From Rhizobium rosettiformans (GTDB lineage: Bacteria; Pseudomonadota; Alphaproteobacteria; Rhizobiales; Rhizobiaceae), in the NCBI RefSeq assembly GCF_016806065.1, contig NZ_CP032405.1:1-64000 (forward strand): a DNA stretch of 64,000 nucleotides, read 5' to 3'. The notes under the pieces were generated by a model that saw only the letters and a list, made by a program, of their open reading frames with translations, had not been told where the DNA came from and searched no databases. A program made the position numbers and the translations under genes. Below are positions 1 to 11,832 of this stretch, one piece after another. Positions within the stretch are counted from its first letter, which is position 1. Each line of letters opens with the position of its first letter.

Positions 1-2379
1 GAGCCTGGCCGTCAAGATTTCCCCAAGAATCTCCACTTCCCAGCCGTCGATTTCGTCCGCGATCTCCTTCGGAACATAGCCGATCGCGACCGAGACTCCG
101 CTCGGATGGGCAAAGCCACCCGACGTCACCCAGCCGCGCACCTCCCCCTTGTAGGAGATCGGCTCGTCGCCGATGACGTCGGCATCCTTCGCATCGATGA
201 TGAAGGTCCGCAGCCGGAGCGTGCCGCCGGATAGCTTCTCCTCCATTGCCGCCTGCTTGCCGATGAAGCTCGCCTCTTTCTTGAGCGCGACGAAGCGCGA
301 CAGCCCCGCTTCCAGCGGTCCGTAGAGCGGACGATATTCCCGCGACCAGCTGCCGAAGCTCTTCTCAAGGCGAAGAGCATTGAGGGCACGAAGGCCGAAG
401 AGCGTGATGCCGAACTCCGCCCCCGCCTCCATCAGCGTATCGAAGACGTAGCGCTGATATTCGGGCCGCATCCAGATCTCATAGCCGAGATCGCCGGTAT
501 AGCTGACGCGACCGAGCATGACCGGCGCCATGCCGAGATCCATCTCGCGGATCGCCATGAACGGCAAAGCCTCGTCCGAGACATCGAGATGGGTCAGCTT
601 GGCGAGCACCTCGCGCGACTTCGGCCCGGCAATCGACAAGCCCACGAGGCTGAGGTTGAGGGCCTCGACATCGACGGAACCATCCTCCGGCAGATGGCTC
701 TCGAACCAACGCATGTGATAGTCCTCGGCAATCCCGGAACCGATGATCAGGAAATCCTCGTCATCGAGATTGGCGACCGTGAAGTCACCGATCAGCTTGC
801 CGGCCTCGTTCAGCATCGGTGCCAGCGCCATGCGCCCGACTTCGGGCAGCTTGCAGGCGAGCATGTGATCGAGCCAGGCGCGTGAGCCCTCCCCGCTCAC
901 CATATATTTGGCAAAGCCAGAGGTCTCCATGAGCCCGACGCCGTCGCGCACGGCCTTGGCTTCCCGCCCGACGGCCTCGAAATCGGTCGAGCGGCGCCAG
1001 GAGAAGGCATCCTCGACACCCTCAGGCGCAAACCAGAGCGGCGTTTCCAGACCATAGGAGGCACCGAAGACGGCACCGGCGCTCTTGAGCTTGTCGTATA
1101 TGGGCGTCGTCAGCAGCGGGCGTGCGCCTGGAAGCTCTTCGTTCGGATAGCGGATCGAGAAGCGGCGCGAGTAGTTTTCGCGCACCTTGGCATTGGTATA
1201 GGCAAGCGTCGCGTAGTCGCCGTAGCGGCAGACATCCATGGCAAAGACGTCGAAGCCCGGATCGCCCTCGATGATCCAGTTGGCCAGTGCCAAGCCCACG
1301 CCGCCGCCCTGAGAGAAGCCGGCCATGACCGCACAGGCCGACCAGTAATTGGTCATGCCGCGTACGGGACCGACAAGCGGGTTACCATCCGGCGAGAAGG
1401 TGAAGGGGCCATTGATGATCTTCTTGATGCCGGCATTGTTGAAGGCCGGGAAATGCCGGAAGCCTATTTCAAGCTCGTTGGTGATACGCTCCAGGTCTTC
1501 GGCGAGAAGCTCATGCCCGAAGGTCCAGGGCGTCTCGATCGGCGACCACGGACGGCAGTCCTTTTCATAGGTGCCCATCAGCATGCCGTTGCGCTCCTGG
1601 CGGATATAGATCTCGCCGTCGAAATCGACGCAATGCATCAGCTCTTTGCCGGTCGTCTTGTTGAATTCGATGACCTCCGGCATGTCCTCGGTGATCAGAT
1701 ACATGTGCTCCATGGCGAGAACCGGCAGTTCCAGCCCGACCATGCGGCCGACTTCGCGCGCCCAGAGACCGGCTGCATTCACGACATGCTCGGCCCGGAT
1801 CTCGCCCTTATTCGTAATGACGCGCCAGGTACCGTCTTCCAGCTGCACCAGATCCTCCACCTTGGTGTGCAGATAGATTTCCGCGCCGTTCTTCTTGGCC
1901 GATTTCGCATAGGCATGCGTCGTGCCATAGGGGTCGAGATGGCCCTCATGCGGATCAAAGACCGCGCCGACGAACTGCTTCGGGTCAAGAAGCGGCATCA
2001 TCTCATAGGCTTCCTGCGCCGAAATCAGCGTCGCCTCGCCGCCCGCATATTTGCCCTTCGCAAGCAGCGACTTCATCCAGTCGAAGCGCTCCTTGGTGGC
2101 CGCCAGCATCAGGCCCGAGGTCATGTGCAAGCCGATATCCTGGCCGGAATATTCCTCGATCTCCTTGTAGAGCTCGACCGTGTATTTCTGCAGCTTGGCA
2201 ACGTTCGGGTCGCCATTGATCGTGTGCATGCCGCCGGCCGCATGCCAGGTCGAGCCGGAGGTCAGCTCAGAGCGCTCCAGTAGCACGACATCGGTCCAGC
2301 CGAACTTGGTCAGGTGATACAGCACCGAACACCCGACGACACCCCCGCCGATGACGACGACACGTGCATGGCTCTTCAT
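1..2379 (-). CDS. FAD-dependent dimethylglycine/sarcosine dehydrogenase with GcvT domain (C-terminus cut by window edge)
   Basis: The reading frame is open from an ATG at 2379 to the window edge, giving 793 codons without a stop. The N-terminus has a Rossmann FAD motif (VVVIGGGVVGCSVLYHL) followed by a DAO-type oxidoreductase domain to about residue 400. The C-terminal half resembles the folate-binding GcvT/aminomethyltransferase domain (for example SIAGPKSREVL and ALRLEKSFGSW). This is the architecture of dimethylglycine and sarcosine dehydrogenases, which demethylate N-methylglycines and pass the one-carbon unit to tetrahydrofolate. Family members are roughly 800-850 residues, so only a short C-terminal piece should be missing. 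The sarcosine oxidase operon 3 kb away supports a role in choline/betaine breakdown. The exact substrate cannot be read from the sequence. Confidence 0.85.
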   Translation of the reverse strand, partial: MKSHARVVVIGGGVVGCSVLYHLTKFGWTDVVLLERSELTSGSTWHAAGGMHTINGDPNVAKLQKYTVELYKEIEEYSGQDIGLHMTSGLMLAATKERFDWMKSLLAKGKYAGGEATLISAQEAYEMMPLLDPKQFVGAVFDPHEGHLDPYGTTHAYAKSAKKNGAEIYLHTKVEDLVQLEDGTWRVITNKGEIRAEHVVNAAGLWAREVGRMVGLELPVLAMEHMYLITEDMPEVIEFNKTTGKELMHCVDFDGEIYIRQERNGMLMGTYEKDCRPWSPIETPWTFGHELLAEDLERITNELEIGFRHFPAFNNAGIKKIINGPFTFSPDGNPLVGPVRGMTNYWSACAVMAGFSQGGGVGLALANWIIEGDPGFDVFAMDVCRYGDYATLAYTNAKVRENYSRRFSIRYPNEELPGARPLLTTPIYDKLKSAGAVFGASYGLETPLWFAPEGVEDAFSWRRSTDFEAVGREAKAVRDGVGLMETSGFAKYMVSGEGSRAWLDHMLACKLPEVGRMALAPMLNEAGKLIGDFTVANLDDEDFLIIGSGIAEDYHMRWFESHLPEDGSVDVEALNLSLVGLSIAGPKSREVLAKLTHLDVSDEALPFMAIREMDLGMAPVMLGRVSYTGDLGYEIWMRPEYQRYVFDTLMEAGAEFGITLFGLRALNALRLEKSFGSWSREYRPLYGPLEAGLSRFVALKKEASFIGKQAAMEEKLSGGTLRLRTFIIDAKDADVIGDEPISYKGEVRGWVTSGGFAHPSGVSVAIGYVPKEIADEIDGWEVEILGEILTARL

Positions 2380-2608
2380 GGAAAACGCTCCCTTAGCGGC
2401 AAAGAATGATCCGACAAAGCTAGATTGCCCGCATGAAAGCCAGAAGACCATGCTGCGACGAAACATGTCGCATCGGTAGCACCCAGTGTTCTCAGGGCGG
2501 CGTTGTGATTAGCGACAAAAGTGTCAACCCAACACGACAGCGGTCGCCCTTTTTAAGGCTTCAGTAAGTTAGCAGATATAATCGTTTCAAGGCGGCAGGT
2601 TTGCGTAG

Positions 2609-4366
<1,758 letters not shown>

Positions 4367-4377
4367 CCGAGTGACTT

Positions 4378-4415
4378 CAGAGCCGGCCTGGCGACAGACA
4401 GCCCGGCCGGCTCTG
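4378..4415. terminator. Inverted repeat between convergent genes
   Basis: An 11-bp perfect stem (CAGAGCCGGCC / GGCCGGCTCTG) with a 16-nt loop lies between the convergent chemoreceptor and metallophosphoesterase genes. It has no clear T-tract on either strand, so a terminator role rests on position and stem strength only. Confidence 0.45.
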
Positions 4416-4420
4416 CGCTG

Positions 4421-5545
4421 TCACATGCGCGGCGCCGCCCGCAGTGTGAATTCCGTAAGCTCAGCCGGGACGCCGATGCGGAGCGCAAAGCCAGGCCACA
4501 GGCCCGTGCCATTGTTGACGTAGAGCTGCATGTCACCCACCTGGTAGAAACCGGAAACGAAGCCATTGTTCGCCCGCGCGACGATCTGGTCGAGACCTCT
4601 TATCATGCCGCCATGGGTATGGCCGGAAAGCTGGAGTGCAACACCCTGCTCTGCCGCTCGATGCGCTAGTCGCGGCTGATGATCGAGCAAGATAACCGGT
4701 GCTTTTGCGGGCGCACCGGACAAGGCCTTACCAAGATCAGGCTCCACCGCGCCGGTGAACCGGGCCGAAAGGTCGGTGACACCAGCCACAACCAACTGCC
4801 CTTCGCCCCGTTCGATCACCGCATGATCATTGGCAAGGATGCGCATGTTGATTTCAGGGAAATGGCCGAGCCACCGGTCGATGTCGAAGAAGTATTCGTG
4901 ATTACCGGGGACGGTAAGTACACCGTCCCGAGCCGTCAGCCCGCCAAGCGGTGCAATGTCTTCGCGCCGGATATCGAGACTGCCGTCGATCAGGTCACCG
5001 GTGATGACGATCAGGTCGGCATCAAGCGCATTGGTCTTCTCGACGACAGCGGCAGCCCAGCTCCCCGTGAATAGGCGGCTGATATGCATGTCGGTGAGCT
5101 GCACCATGCGATAGCCGTCGAATTCAGGCGCAAGTCCCGGGATCACGACTTCGATCTGCTTGAGCGGCGGCACGCGGATCGCCTGGGAGATACCGAAACT
5201 GGCAAGCAGGACAGCGGCGATGCCCATCGTGTAACGCACTTCCGGCGGAACGGCCGGAAACGACCATTTGACGGCAAAGATCAGGAGACTGACCAGATCG
5301 AGAGCCACCTGCATCATGGCCAGCAACACGATGGCGCCGAAGAACAGGTTGAAGCCGATGACCAGTGGCCGCGGAAACTCCGGCGCGAAAACCGAGCCTG
5401 AGGTGAAGCGGCTGAACAGATGGTATTGCGACGCCACAAGCAGGAAAGCGGCGAGCAAGACTTTGACCATCAGCGGCCACGGCAAGGGCGCTATGAAGCG
5501 GGTTGCCACGATCAGCCATGGCAGAGAGAACATCAGATGAAACAT
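4421..5545 (-). CDS. Membrane-anchored metallophosphoesterase
   Basis: 374 residues. The N-terminal 130 residues hold about four hydrophobic segments. A calcineurin-like phosphoesterase domain follows with its metal-binding motifs in order: TDMHISR, ITGDLIDG, GNHEY and SGHTHGG. This matches the YkuE/YaeI-type membrane phosphoesterases, some of which act on UDP-diacylglucosamine or other phosphoesters; the substrate here is unknown. The gene converges with the chemoreceptor gene and is separated by 77 bp from soxG upstream. Confidence 0.88.
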   Translation of the reverse strand: MFHLMFSLPWLIVATRFIAPLPWPLMVKVLLAAFLLVASQYHLFSRFTSGSVFAPEFPRPLVIGFNLFFGAIVLLAMMQVALDLVSLLIFAVKWSFPAVPPEVRYTMGIAAVLLASFGISQAIRVPPLKQIEVVIPGLAPEFDGYRMVQLTDMHISRLFTGSWAAAVVEKTNALDADLIVITGDLIDGSLDIRREDIAPLGGLTARDGVLTVPGNHEYFFDIDRWLGHFPEINMRILANDHAVIERGEGQLVVAGVTDLSARFTGAVEPDLGKALSGAPAKAPVILLDHQPRLAHRAAEQGVALQLSGHTHGGMIRGLDQIVARANNGFVSGFYQVGDMQLYVNNGTGLWPGFALRIGVPAELTEFTLRAAPRM

Positions 5546-5622
5546 GCGGGGGCGGGATCCTTTGTGCCGTAAACGCCGGGAGAGCGTCGGCGGATCACCG
5601 AGAGATAGGATCGTTCAGTCCC

Positions 5623-6174
5623 TTACGCAAACCCAGCCGTCAGCGCAAATTCGCGGCCCATCTCGCGCACCTCATCGAACACAAATCCCGCAAAGCTGCG
5701 CATGACGATGATCTCGAAGCTATCCCGGCTTGTGCGGGCGAGATTCGCGGCGACATGGCAGATCTGGCAGTTGGTCGACTGGCCGATTTCGAAGAGGTCT
5801 GAATGCAGGTCAACAGCCGTGCATTTGGCAAGGATGGCTCGAACTTTTGGACCGTGAATCTGCAGTACCACACGCCCGTCGCTCTGGTCGAGGAACGACG
5901 CGCGGTTTGCACCTAGGTCTGCCAGTTGCCGCGCGATCGTATCGGCGGCGACGGTCTCGCTGACGACAAGCCATTCGCCGGGGCCGCAGACGCGGACATG
6001 AACATCTTCAAGCGTGGTCAACGCCTCGTCGATATCGGCCTCATGGCCCTGGTGGGCTAGCACGGAAAAGACGGAGACGGCCCGCAGGATGGCGAGATGA
6101 TGGGGGTTCGGTGTCGCCTCGAAACCGGAAATGTGGTCCTCGAGCACGTGACTGATGGCATAGGTCACCGGCAT
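5623..6174 (-). CDS. soxG: Sarcosine oxidase gamma subunit
   Basis: 183 residues, last gene of the soxBDAG operon. It follows soxA with a 10-bp gap. The sequence resembles the small SoxG subunit (a GcvT-like fold; motifs such as LAHQGHEADIDEAL, GPGEWLVVSE and FLDQSDGRVVLQIHGP). The gamma subunit is part of the alpha-beta-gamma-delta heterotetramer that oxidises sarcosine to glycine and hydrogen peroxide while passing the methyl group to tetrahydrofolate. It is noncatalytic by itself. The family call is helped strongly by gene order. Confidence 0.88.
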   Translation of the reverse strand: MPVTYAISHVLEDHISGFEATPNPHHLAILRAVSVFSVLAHQGHEADIDEALTTLEDVHVRVCGPGEWLVVSETVAADTIARQLADLGANRASFLDQSDGRVVLQIHGPKVRAILAKCTAVDLHSDLFEIGQSTNCQICHVAANLARTSRDSFEIIVMRSFAGFVFDEVREMGREFALTAGFA

Positions 6175-6184
6175 GATCGGATCC

Positions 6185-9142
6185 TCACAGTTTCAGTTTC
6201 TTGTTGTCGGGATCGTAAAAGACGGGGCTGACAACCTCCGCCAGCACTTCCGAACCACGCAAGCCGTCCCAGACGACGATCTTCTCGCCGAGCCGCTCAC
6301 GGCCAGACTTGAGGAAGGCAAGCCCGATCGTATGCCCGAGCGTCGGCGAATGGCAGACGGAGGACACCCAGCCCTGGTCGTTCAGCGTCGATGGCTTGAC
6401 GTTTTCCTTCAAGAGATGCGCGCCAGCGGCAAAACTCTTGTCGCGATCGACGGGCTTCAGGCCCACGAGCTGCGGACGATCGGCAGCGGTCAGGCCGAAA
6501 CGGCTGGACAGCCGCTTGCCGATAAAATCGGCCTTCTGCGTCGAGAACATCTTGCCCAAGCCCACATCGTCGGGCGTCGTGCGACCGTCGATTTCGCTGT
6601 GGGTGATGAAGCCCTTTTCGATGCGCAGCACGTTGAGCGCCTCGACGCCGTAAGCGCAGATGCCATGCGGCTTGCCGGCTGCCATGATCGCATCGGCGAC
6701 CGCCTCGCCGTAATTGGCGGGGACTGCCACTTCGAAAGCGAGCTCACCGGAAAACGAGATGCGGAAGAGCCGCGCCTTCAAGCCACCCTTGAGCAGCACT
6801 TCGCGCGCCGAGAGGAAGGGGAAGGCCTCGTCGGAGATGTCGTCTTCGATGATCTGCTCGAGGATGATCCGCGCCTTCGGCCCCGCGACCGACATCTGCG
6901 CCCACTGATCGCTGGAGGAGACGAAACGCACATGGAGATCCGGCCAGAGAACCTGGGAGCAGAATTCCAGATGCGTCATCACCTCGCCCGCATAGGCCGT
7001 CGTCGTCGTCATGAAGAAATGCTCGTCCGAGAAGCGGCTCGTCGTGCCGTCGTCGAAGATCATGCCGTCTTCGCGCAGCATCAGCCCGTAGCGCGCCCTG
7101 CCGACGGGAAGCTTCAGGAAGGCGTTGGAATAGATCCGGTTGAGGAATTCCGCCGCATCCTTGCCGAAGATCTCGATCTTGCCAAGCGTGGAGACATCGC
7201 AAATGCCGGCATTGGCCCTGACATTCAGGACTTCGCGATCAACCGCGTCCCGCCAGGTCTTCTCGCCATCACGCGGGAACCAGGAGGAGCGATACCAGAG
7301 GCCGGATTCGACGAAGACGGCACCGTTTTTCTTCGCCCAGCCGTGCAGCGGCGAGGTGCGCACGGGCCGCGAATGTTCACCCCGCGAGGTGCCCGCCATA
7401 GCGCCGAAGGCTACGGGGGTGTAGAAGGGCCGGAAGGTGGTGGTGCCGATTTCGGCAGGGGAAACGCCACGCATGCCGGCCATGATGCCGATCGTTGCGA
7501 CATTGCCGAGCTTGCCCTGATCGGTCGCCATGCCGCCGGTCGTGTAGCGCTTGGTGTGCTCGACATGCCCCATCGCCTCGCGCTGGGCAAGGCTCAGGTC
7601 CTTCACATGCACGTCGTTCTGGAAGTCGACGAAGGCCTTGGACTTGGCACCCGGCACATACCAGAGCGGCGCGAATGAAGCGTCATATTCACCTTCGACC
7701 TCGGGCACGTCGACCGTGCCGACAAGACGACCGAGATCGCCGATCGCCTCGTGCGCCTTGTCAGCGCCATCGCGCAGAACAGCGGCAAGCGAGGCATGAC
7801 CGGCAGCGGAGCCTGCAATCCGCAATCCATGGCCGACATCGGGTGCCAGAAAGGCCTGGTGGTCCTCCGACCAGTATGGCTTGGCGCCGCGCTGGCAGGC
7901 GAGATGCACGATCGGGCTGTAGCCGCCGCTCATCGCCAGCGCATCGCAGGCGATCTCTTCCTGATGGCCGACGCGTTCGGCAAGCAGGCTTTTGAGACGA
8001 AGATGGCCTGATGTGTCGACAACGGAGCCGCCCCTGATCACCCGCACCCCTGATGGACCAACATCAGAAGAGTGTGTCCGCCCGTCGATGATGGCCGCGA
8101 CGCCAACACCGGCAGCGACCAGATCAGCCGCCGTGCGATAGCCTGCGCCGCCATTGGTGAAGATCGCGACGTTCTGCCCGGCAGCGACGCCGTAGCGATT
8201 GAGATAAGTGCGCACGGCACCCGAGGTCATCACGCCAGGCTTGTCATTGCCGCCGAAGACCAGCGGCCGCTCCTCAGCACCGGAAGCCAGGATCGCCCGC
8301 TTGGCAACGATGCGCCAGACCCGCTCGACCGGCAGATCGCCCGACGGCTGCGCCACATGTTTCTGCACCTTTTCGACGGCGCCGAAGACATTGTCGTCAT
8401 ACCAGCCGAAGACGGTGGTACGCGGCATCAGCGTGACATTGGCAAGGCTCTTCAACTCCTCGACGACGGAGGCCGCATATTCGGCCGCCGGCACACCGCC
8501 GACGGTGACACGCTCGGAAAGCAGCGAACCACCAAGCCTAAAACCTTCATCCGCCAGAATGACGCGAAGCCCCGCACGCGTCGCAGCCCGCGCCGCCATC
8601 AGCCCCGCCGGACCGGAGCCGATCACCAGCAGGTCGCAATGCGCCCAGGCTTTCTCATAGCGATCCGGATCGGCGATGAACGGCGTCTTGCCGAGGCCGG
8701 CCGCTTTCCGGATGATCGGCTCGTAGAGCTTTTCCCAGAAGGCCTTCGGCCACATGAAGGTCTTGTAGTAGAAGCCGGCGGACAGGAACGGCGACAACAG
8801 GCTGTTGACCGCGCCGATATCGTATTTCAGCGACGGCCAGCGGTTCTGACTATTGGCCTCGAGCCCCTGATAGAGCTCGGCGACGGTCGCCCGTGTATTC
8901 GGCTCGGAGCGCCCCTCGCTCCCGATCGTGACCAGCGCATTCGGTTCGGCAGAGCCTGCCGTCACAATGCCGCGCGGGCGGTGATATTTGAAGGAGCGAC
9001 CGACCAGCAGCTGGTCGTTGGCGATCAGCGCAGAGGCCAGCGTATCGCCCTCATAGCCCGTATAGGTCTCACCATCGAAGGTGAAGGAGAGCGTGCGGGC
9101 ACGGTTGACGAGTCCGCCGGAAGAAAGCCGGTAACCACTCAT
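6185..9142 (-). CDS. soxA: Sarcosine oxidase alpha subunit
   Basis: 985 residues, the usual length for heterotetrameric SoxA. An N-terminal Fer2-like fold (residues 1-100) lacks cysteines, as known for this family. Next comes an NAD-binding/FAD-like region (LVIGSGPAGLMAARAATRAG near residue 170) and a C-terminal GcvT folate-binding domain (about 600-970, with AYGVEALNVLRIEKGF). It supplies the NAD and folate sites of the complex. The start ATG overlaps the soxD stop codon (ATGA), which shows translational coupling. Confidence 0.95.
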   Translation of the reverse strand: MSGYRLSSGGLVNRARTLSFTFDGETYTGYEGDTLASALIANDQLLVGRSFKYHRPRGIVTAGSAEPNALVTIGSEGRSEPNTRATVAELYQGLEANSQNRWPSLKYDIGAVNSLLSPFLSAGFYYKTFMWPKAFWEKLYEPIIRKAAGLGKTPFIADPDRYEKAWAHCDLLVIGSGPAGLMAARAATRAGLRVILADEGFRLGGSLLSERVTVGGVPAAEYAASVVEELKSLANVTLMPRTTVFGWYDDNVFGAVEKVQKHVAQPSGDLPVERVWRIVAKRAILASGAEERPLVFGGNDKPGVMTSGAVRTYLNRYGVAAGQNVAIFTNGGAGYRTAADLVAAGVGVAAIIDGRTHSSDVGPSGVRVIRGGSVVDTSGHLRLKSLLAERVGHQEEIACDALAMSGGYSPIVHLACQRGAKPYWSEDHQAFLAPDVGHGLRIAGSAAGHASLAAVLRDGADKAHEAIGDLGRLVGTVDVPEVEGEYDASFAPLWYVPGAKSKAFVDFQNDVHVKDLSLAQREAMGHVEHTKRYTTGGMATDQGKLGNVATIGIMAGMRGVSPAEIGTTTFRPFYTPVAFGAMAGTSRGEHSRPVRTSPLHGWAKKNGAVFVESGLWYRSSWFPRDGEKTWRDAVDREVLNVRANAGICDVSTLGKIEIFGKDAAEFLNRIYSNAFLKLPVGRARYGLMLREDGMIFDDGTTSRFSDEHFFMTTTTAYAGEVMTHLEFCSQVLWPDLHVRFVSSSDQWAQMSVAGPKARIILEQIIEDDISDEAFPFLSAREVLLKGGLKARLFRISFSGELAFEVAVPANYGEAVADAIMAAGKPHGICAYGVEALNVLRIEKGFITHSEIDGRTTPDDVGLGKMFSTQKADFIGKRLSSRFGLTAADRPQLVGLKPVDRDKSFAAGAHLLKENVKPSTLNDQGWVSSVCHSPTLGHTIGLAFLKSGRERLGEKIVVWDGLRGSEVLAEVVSPVFYDPDNKKLKL

Positions 9143-9420
9143 CGCGCGGCCTCCTTCGCGTATTCGCTCGCATCGGTCACGCTATGGACCTCGTGACTGC
9201 CAGCATTGTCGCGCTCGACCACCAGCCAGCGCCGGCAACCGGCCGAATGGTGCCAGTGCTCGATGATCCGGCCCTTCGGGTTGTCGCGGAGGAAGACGTA
9301 AGCGTTCCAGGCGTCGTCAGTCGCTGTGGGCGCCGGGCGCACCGGGCTCGCATCGCCGCGAATGCTGAACTCTTCCTTGGGACGGACGCCGCAATGCGGA
9401 CAGGTGATCAGGCTTGCCAT
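9139..9420 (-). CDS. soxD: Sarcosine oxidase delta subunit
   Basis: 93 residues. It contains an N-terminal CPHCG pair and a later HWHHSAGCRRW segment, matching the zinc-binding site of SoxD. The protein is the smallest part of the heterotetramer and has no known catalytic residue. It starts 9 bp after the soxB stop and overlaps soxA by 4 bp, so the order soxB-soxD-soxA-soxG is complete and canonical. Confidence 0.94.
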   Translation of the reverse strand: MASLITCPHCGVRPKEEFSIRGDASPVRPAPTATDDAWNAYVFLRDNPKGRIIEHWHHSAGCRRWLVVERDNAGSHEVHSVTDASEYAKEAAR

Positions 9421-9429
9421 GGCGATGTC

Positions 9430-10683
9430 TCAATGCAGGTTCGGTTGGGGGCCCTTGCCGCCTTCGTCGACGGCAAAGCCGCGTTCGAAGCGATCAAGGC
9501 GCAAGAGGCGGGCCACGGGATGGGCCTCGTTCTTGGCGATCAGATGGGCAAAGCAGAAGCCGGACGCCGGCGTCGCCTTGAAGCCGCCGTAACACCAGCC
9601 GCAATTCAGGTAGAGATTGTCGATTGGCGTGCGGTCGATGATCGGCGAGCCATCCATCGACATGTCCATGGCACCACCCCAGGACCGAAGCACCCGGACC
9701 CGGGAGAGGCCGGGGATCAGAGACACACCCTCCTCGATCGTATGCTCGACAGTCGCGAGATTGCCGCGCTGGGCATAGGACGAATAGTAGTCGATGTCGG
9801 CGCCGAAGACCAAGCCGCCCTTGTCGGACTGTGAGATGTAGAAGTGTCCGGCACCATAGGTGATGACATTGTCGATCACGGGCTTGATGCCTTCCGACAC
9901 GAATGCCTGCAGCACATGCGTCTCGATCGGCAGGTCGAGCCCGGCCATCTTGCCGGTGACGGAGGTATGGCCGGCGGTCGCCAGCGCCAGCTTGTTGCAG
10001 CCGATGAAACCCTTGGTCGTTTCGACGCCGGTCACCTGGCCGAGCTCGTCACGGCGGATGCCGGTGACTTCACAATGCTGGATGAGATCGACGCCCCGCT
10101 CGTCTGCACCGCGCCCGTAACCCCAAGCGACCGCATCATGACGGGCCGTGCCACCACGCTTCTGCAAGAGACCACCGAGGATCGGGAAGCGCGCATGATC
10201 GAAATTGAGATAGGGCATCATCGAGCGCACCTGCTCGCGGTCGAGCAGTTCGGCAGCCACCCCATGCATCATCATCGCATTGCCGCGCCGCGCATAGGCA
10301 TCGCGCTGACCGTCGGTGTGGAAGAGATTGACGATGCCGCGCTGCGAGACCATGGCATTGTAATTGAAGTCCTGCTCGAGGCCTTCCCACAGCTTCATCG
10401 AGAGCTCGTAGAAGGGCTCGTTGCCTTCGAGCATGTAGTTGGAGCGGATGATCGTCGTGTTGCGCCCGACATTGCCGCCGCCGAGATAGCCCTTCTCGAT
10501 GACAGCGACATTGGTGATGCCGAATTCCTTCGCGAGGTAATAGGCCGTGGAAAGACCATGCCCGCCGCCGCCGACGATGATGACGTCGTAATGCGGTTTC
10601 GGCTGCGGCTCGCGCCACATCGGCGCCCAGTTCCGGTTGCCGGAAAGCGCCTGGCGGAAGATCGAAAGGGCGGAATAACGCAT
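9430..10683 (-). CDS. soxB: Sarcosine oxidase beta subunit
   Basis: 417 residues, first gene of the sox operon. It has the FAD Rossmann motif (VIIVGGGGHGLSTAYYLA) and the DAO fold of sarcosine oxidase beta. A GTARHDAVAWGYGRGAD segment lies in the region where the family carries its covalent FMN on a histidine. This subunit oxidises sarcosine and delivers electrons to oxygen. The operon is divergent from cysQ across 199 bp, where its promoter should lie. Confidence 0.95.
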   Translation of the reverse strand: MRYSALSIFRQALSGNRNWAPMWREPQPKPHYDVIIVGGGGHGLSTAYYLAKEFGITNVAVIEKGYLGGGNVGRNTTIIRSNYMLEGNEPFYELSMKLWEGLEQDFNYNAMVSQRGIVNLFHTDGQRDAYARRGNAMMMHGVAAELLDREQVRSMMPYLNFDHARFPILGGLLQKRGGTARHDAVAWGYGRGADERGVDLIQHCEVTGIRRDELGQVTGVETTKGFIGCNKLALATAGHTSVTGKMAGLDLPIETHVLQAFVSEGIKPVIDNVITYGAGHFYISQSDKGGLVFGADIDYYSSYAQRGNLATVEHTIEEGVSLIPGLSRVRVLRSWGGAMDMSMDGSPIIDRTPIDNLYLNCGWCYGGFKATPASGFCFAHLIAKNEAHPVARLLRLDRFERGFAVDEGGKGPQPNLH

Positions 10684-10882
10684 CGAACAACCTCTGCAAA
10701 TGTCGCGTCACATTCGCATAGGCGTCACAAAGAGCAAGCGCGATCAGGACAAAATCTATGCTGTTTGAGACATGGAACACAGGTTTGATCGCAGTGCAGC
10801 ACAGAAACATCAGCCGGCATTCCCATGCTGCGGCAAGGCGCACTTCCAAACGACGGGCCATGGCAGTAAACCGGAGTGTGAC

Positions 10883-11707
10883 ATGATCGGGAGCCCGGTT
10901 CAGGTGCATCAGACGACAGACATTCTGAGACTGTTCGAGGAAAGCGCGATTGCCGCTGGCCGCGTGATTCTCGACATCTACCGCGCCGGCGCGAAGGTGC
11001 GCATCAAGGGCGACAAGTCTCCGGTGACGGAAGCCGACGAGGCCGCAGAACGACTGATCCTCGAAGCGCTCGCCCGCGATTTGCCTGATGTGCCCGTGGT
11101 CGCCGAAGAAGAAGTCGCCGCCGGCCGCATCCCCGATGTCAGCGGCGGGCGCTTCATCCTGGTCGATCCGCTCGACGGCACACGGGAATTCATCGGCGGC
11201 CATGACGACTTCACGGTCAACATCGCGCTGATCGAAAACGGCACGCCCACCCTCGGCGTGGTTCATGCGCCCGCGCTCTCCACGCTCTATCTTGGAGGAG
11301 CCGGCAAGGCCGAGAAACTGGTGATAGACGAGCTGGACCGCGTCACCGCCCGCTATCCCATTGCGGTGAGGCAAAAGCACGCCTCGCCCTCGGCACTCGT
11401 TTCCCGCTCCCACAATTGCGATGCGACCGACGCCTACATCAAGAAGGCAGAGATCCTGGAGCGCAAGGCGGTTGGATCCTCGCTCAAGTTCTGCCTCGTC
11501 GCCGAAGGCGTGGCCGACATCTACCCCCGCTTCAGCCCCACCATGGAATGGGATACGGCAGCCGGCGATGCCGTCTTGCGGGCTGCAGGTGGGATGGTAG
11601 CGACCGAGGACGGCGCACCGCTCACCTATGGCAAGCGCCTGATGGGCCTGCGCCCCTTCGAGAATCCGGCCTTCATTGCGACAGGACGCCCGCAAGAGCG
11701 GGGATGA
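10883..11707 (+). CDS. cysQ: 3'(2'),5'-bisphosphate nucleotidase
   Basis: 274 residues from the ATG at 10883. This start is chosen over an earlier in-frame ATG at 10772 because GGAG lies 6 bp upstream. It is an inositol-monophosphatase-family enzyme with the metal-binding motifs EEEVAAG, LVDPLDGTREFIGG and EWDTAAGDAV. CysQ removes the 3'-phosphate of PAP formed during sulfate assimilation. The gene stands alone, divergent from soxB and followed by a DUF2793 gene 125 bp downstream. Confidence 0.92.
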   Translation: MIGSPVQVHQTTDILRLFEESAIAAGRVILDIYRAGAKVRIKGDKSPVTEADEAAERLILEALARDLPDVPVVAEEEVAAGRIPDVSGGRFILVDPLDGTREFIGGHDDFTVNIALIENGTPTLGVVHAPALSTLYLGGAGKAEKLVIDELDRVTARYPIAVRQKHASPSALVSRSHNCDATDAYIKKAEILERKAVGSSLKFCLVAEGVADIYPRFSPTMEWDTAAGDAVLRAAGGMVATEDGAPLTYGKRLMGLRPFENPAFIATGRPQERG

Positions 11708-11832
11708 CTTCCAAGAAAGAGTGAGCAAATTCAACGGGGGCCTGCGATTTTCATCCCCCGCCTTCAGGCATGCCCGAGAATTCTCCCTTCGAACCCGCGC
11801 TGCATCTGGCAGCCAAACGAGAAGGAGAGACC